Assembly (NCBI GenBank): GCA_945983195.1
Contig: CAMFSS010000182.1
Coordinates: forward strand, 1-5,211
Source: an uncultured Prevotellaceae bacterium
GTDB taxonomy: Bacteria > Bacteroidota > Bacteroidia > Bacteroidales > Muribaculaceae
Length of the DNA: 5,211 bases
Reading direction: 5' to 3'
A program made the position numbers and the translations under genes. Shown here in pieces: positions 4,492 through 5,211 of this stretch (position 1 is the first letter of the stretch; every line of letters begins with the position of its first letter). The notes beneath the pieces are model-generated. The model was given only the letters and a program-made list of their open reading frames with translations. It was not told the DNA's origin and ran no database searches.

Positions 4492-5211
4492 ATGGAAAAC
4501 GACTATCTAATTGACTTTTTCGGCGTAGAGCCGATTCCGGGAACGAACAGCTCTGCCGCGTTCGTCCCCAAGACTTCCATCAACTTCCGCGAGAACGCCC
4601 AGATGCAGACCTCCATTACTCCCGATGGCATAGAATACGTTCCGTGGGGTGCCGACGACATGCTTCCCTTCAACATAATCGACCTCATTGAGCAGGACGA
4701 AACGCTCTCAACGTGTCAGGTGTTCAATGCGGAGGTGTGCTACGGCAGCGGAATAAGCTACTGTACCGGGGCTGCCGACAACAACACAAAGCTCGGTGTT
4801 GAATCTTTCATCGATGACAACGCTCTCCCGGAATACTTCATCGGCATCTGTCAGGACTTGAAGCACTTCAATTTCGCCGTGTCGGTGTTGGTCCTCATTG
4901 CGGACGGTTCGGAGATTGTTGCCGTTCAGCGCATGGTGGGGTGCTATTGCCGTTTCGCCAAAGCCATTGCCTATGGCAATATACCGTACATCGTATATGG
5001 CAATTTCCGCTGCAAGCTCGCTCAGGACAGATTCGAGAAGATTCCGCTCCTCGACCCGCGTTCTCCTTACCTCGACCTATGCCGGCAGACTGGTCGCGAG
5101 TTCCGTGCAAACGGAACTAAAAAGGATTCGGGTTGCCGTCAGTTCGCGGTCGTTACTCGCTTCCCCGGTGTCGACAGCCTCTACTACCCTATACCTCATT
5201 ACGCTTCGCTG
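4492..5211 (+). CDS. Portal protein-like, N-terminal 240 aa (runs off the window)
   Basis: An open frame of 240 codons begins MENDYLIDFFGVEPIPGT and has no stop before the right edge. ATG 4492 follows an A-rich AAGATAAA stretch 12 nt after the previous gene, a usual Bacteroidota start context. A portal forms the dodecameric ring at one capsid vertex through which TerL pumps DNA and to which the tail attaches. The supporting signal is VPWGADDMLPFNIIDLI at residues 50-66, followed by a helix-like stretch (67-83) and YGSGI (84-88). Divergent portals of Bacteroidota phages share the order P-W-G-x-D-x-x-x-P, a helix, then a Y-G-x-G turn. No signal peptide or TM segment is present. Cysteine is unusually frequent (9 of 240). 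The terminase encoded nearby in the same orientation fits. The rest of the stem and crown domains lies outside the window, so the call is probable, not proven. Confidence 0.7.
   Translation, partial: MENDYLIDFFGVEPIPGTNSSAAFVPKTSINFRENAQMQTSITPDGIEYVPWGADDMLPFNIIDLIEQDETLSTCQVFNAEVCYGSGISYCTGAADNNTKLGVESFIDDNALPEYFIGICQDLKHFNFAVSVLVLIADGSEIVAVQRMVGCYCRFAKAIAYGNIPYIVYGNFRCKLAQDRFEKIPLLDPRSPYLDLCRQTGREFRANGTKKDSGCRQFAVVTRFPGVDSLYYPIPHYASL

Noticed and set aside
4503..5110. Minus-strand open frames opposite the portal gene
   Set aside because: The plus frame from 4492 is open for 240 codons with portal-like sequence; the antisense frames are short and unrecognisable.
1..5211. tRNA genes, CRISPR repeats, diversity-generating retroelement repeats, insertion sequences, attachment sites, anti-phage defence genes
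   Set aside because: Read on both strands, no cloverleaf, regular spaced repeat, template/variable repeat pair, transposase or inverted terminal repeat was seen; coding density leaves only gaps of about 60, 58 and 12 bases.

Overview
The window is a tightly packed, single-strand segment of a tailed-phage genome or prophage. It runs from the end of a terminase small subunit candidate into the first part of a portal protein, with no host or mobile-element genes. The host is probably a member of the Bacteroidota, most likely a gut Bacteroidales. The support is: a T7-lysozyme-type amidase with the CPCF ending and lineage-typical wording, a holin-like protein and a portal of types I associate with Bacteroidales prophages, weak or absent Shine-Dalgarno sequences with A-rich start regions, and promoter-like sites matching the Bacteroides -33/-7 pattern (TTTG, about 20 nt, TAnnTTTG). 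This assignment comes from sequence memory; no database search was run.

Layout, all on the + strand. Positions 2-124 hold the acidic C-terminus of an upstream protein (probable TerS). Positions 102-1730 encode the large terminase (ATPase plus nuclease). Positions 1731-1790 carry a promoter-like site. Positions 1791-3141 are a four-gene lysis cassette: two-TM holin candidate, small helical protein, zinc amidase, and a lipoprotein with a C-terminal TM anchor that has unimolecular-spanin topology. Positions 3127-3166 form a strong intrinsic terminator overlapping the last stop codon, followed by a second promoter-like site. Positions 3200-4246 encode a 348-aa putative virion protein and 4243-4479 a 78-aa unknown. 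From 4492 to the window edge runs an open-ended portal-like protein.

How it fits together: TerS and TerL would package DNA through the portal. The holin would release the amidase, which has no signal of its own, into the periplasm to cut peptidoglycan. The spanin candidate would then join inner and outer membranes to finish lysis of a Gram-negative host. The most notable points are the lysis genes sitting between terL and the portal gene with their own promoter and terminator signals, the single-protein spanin candidate, and an EF-hand-like loop inside the amidase.
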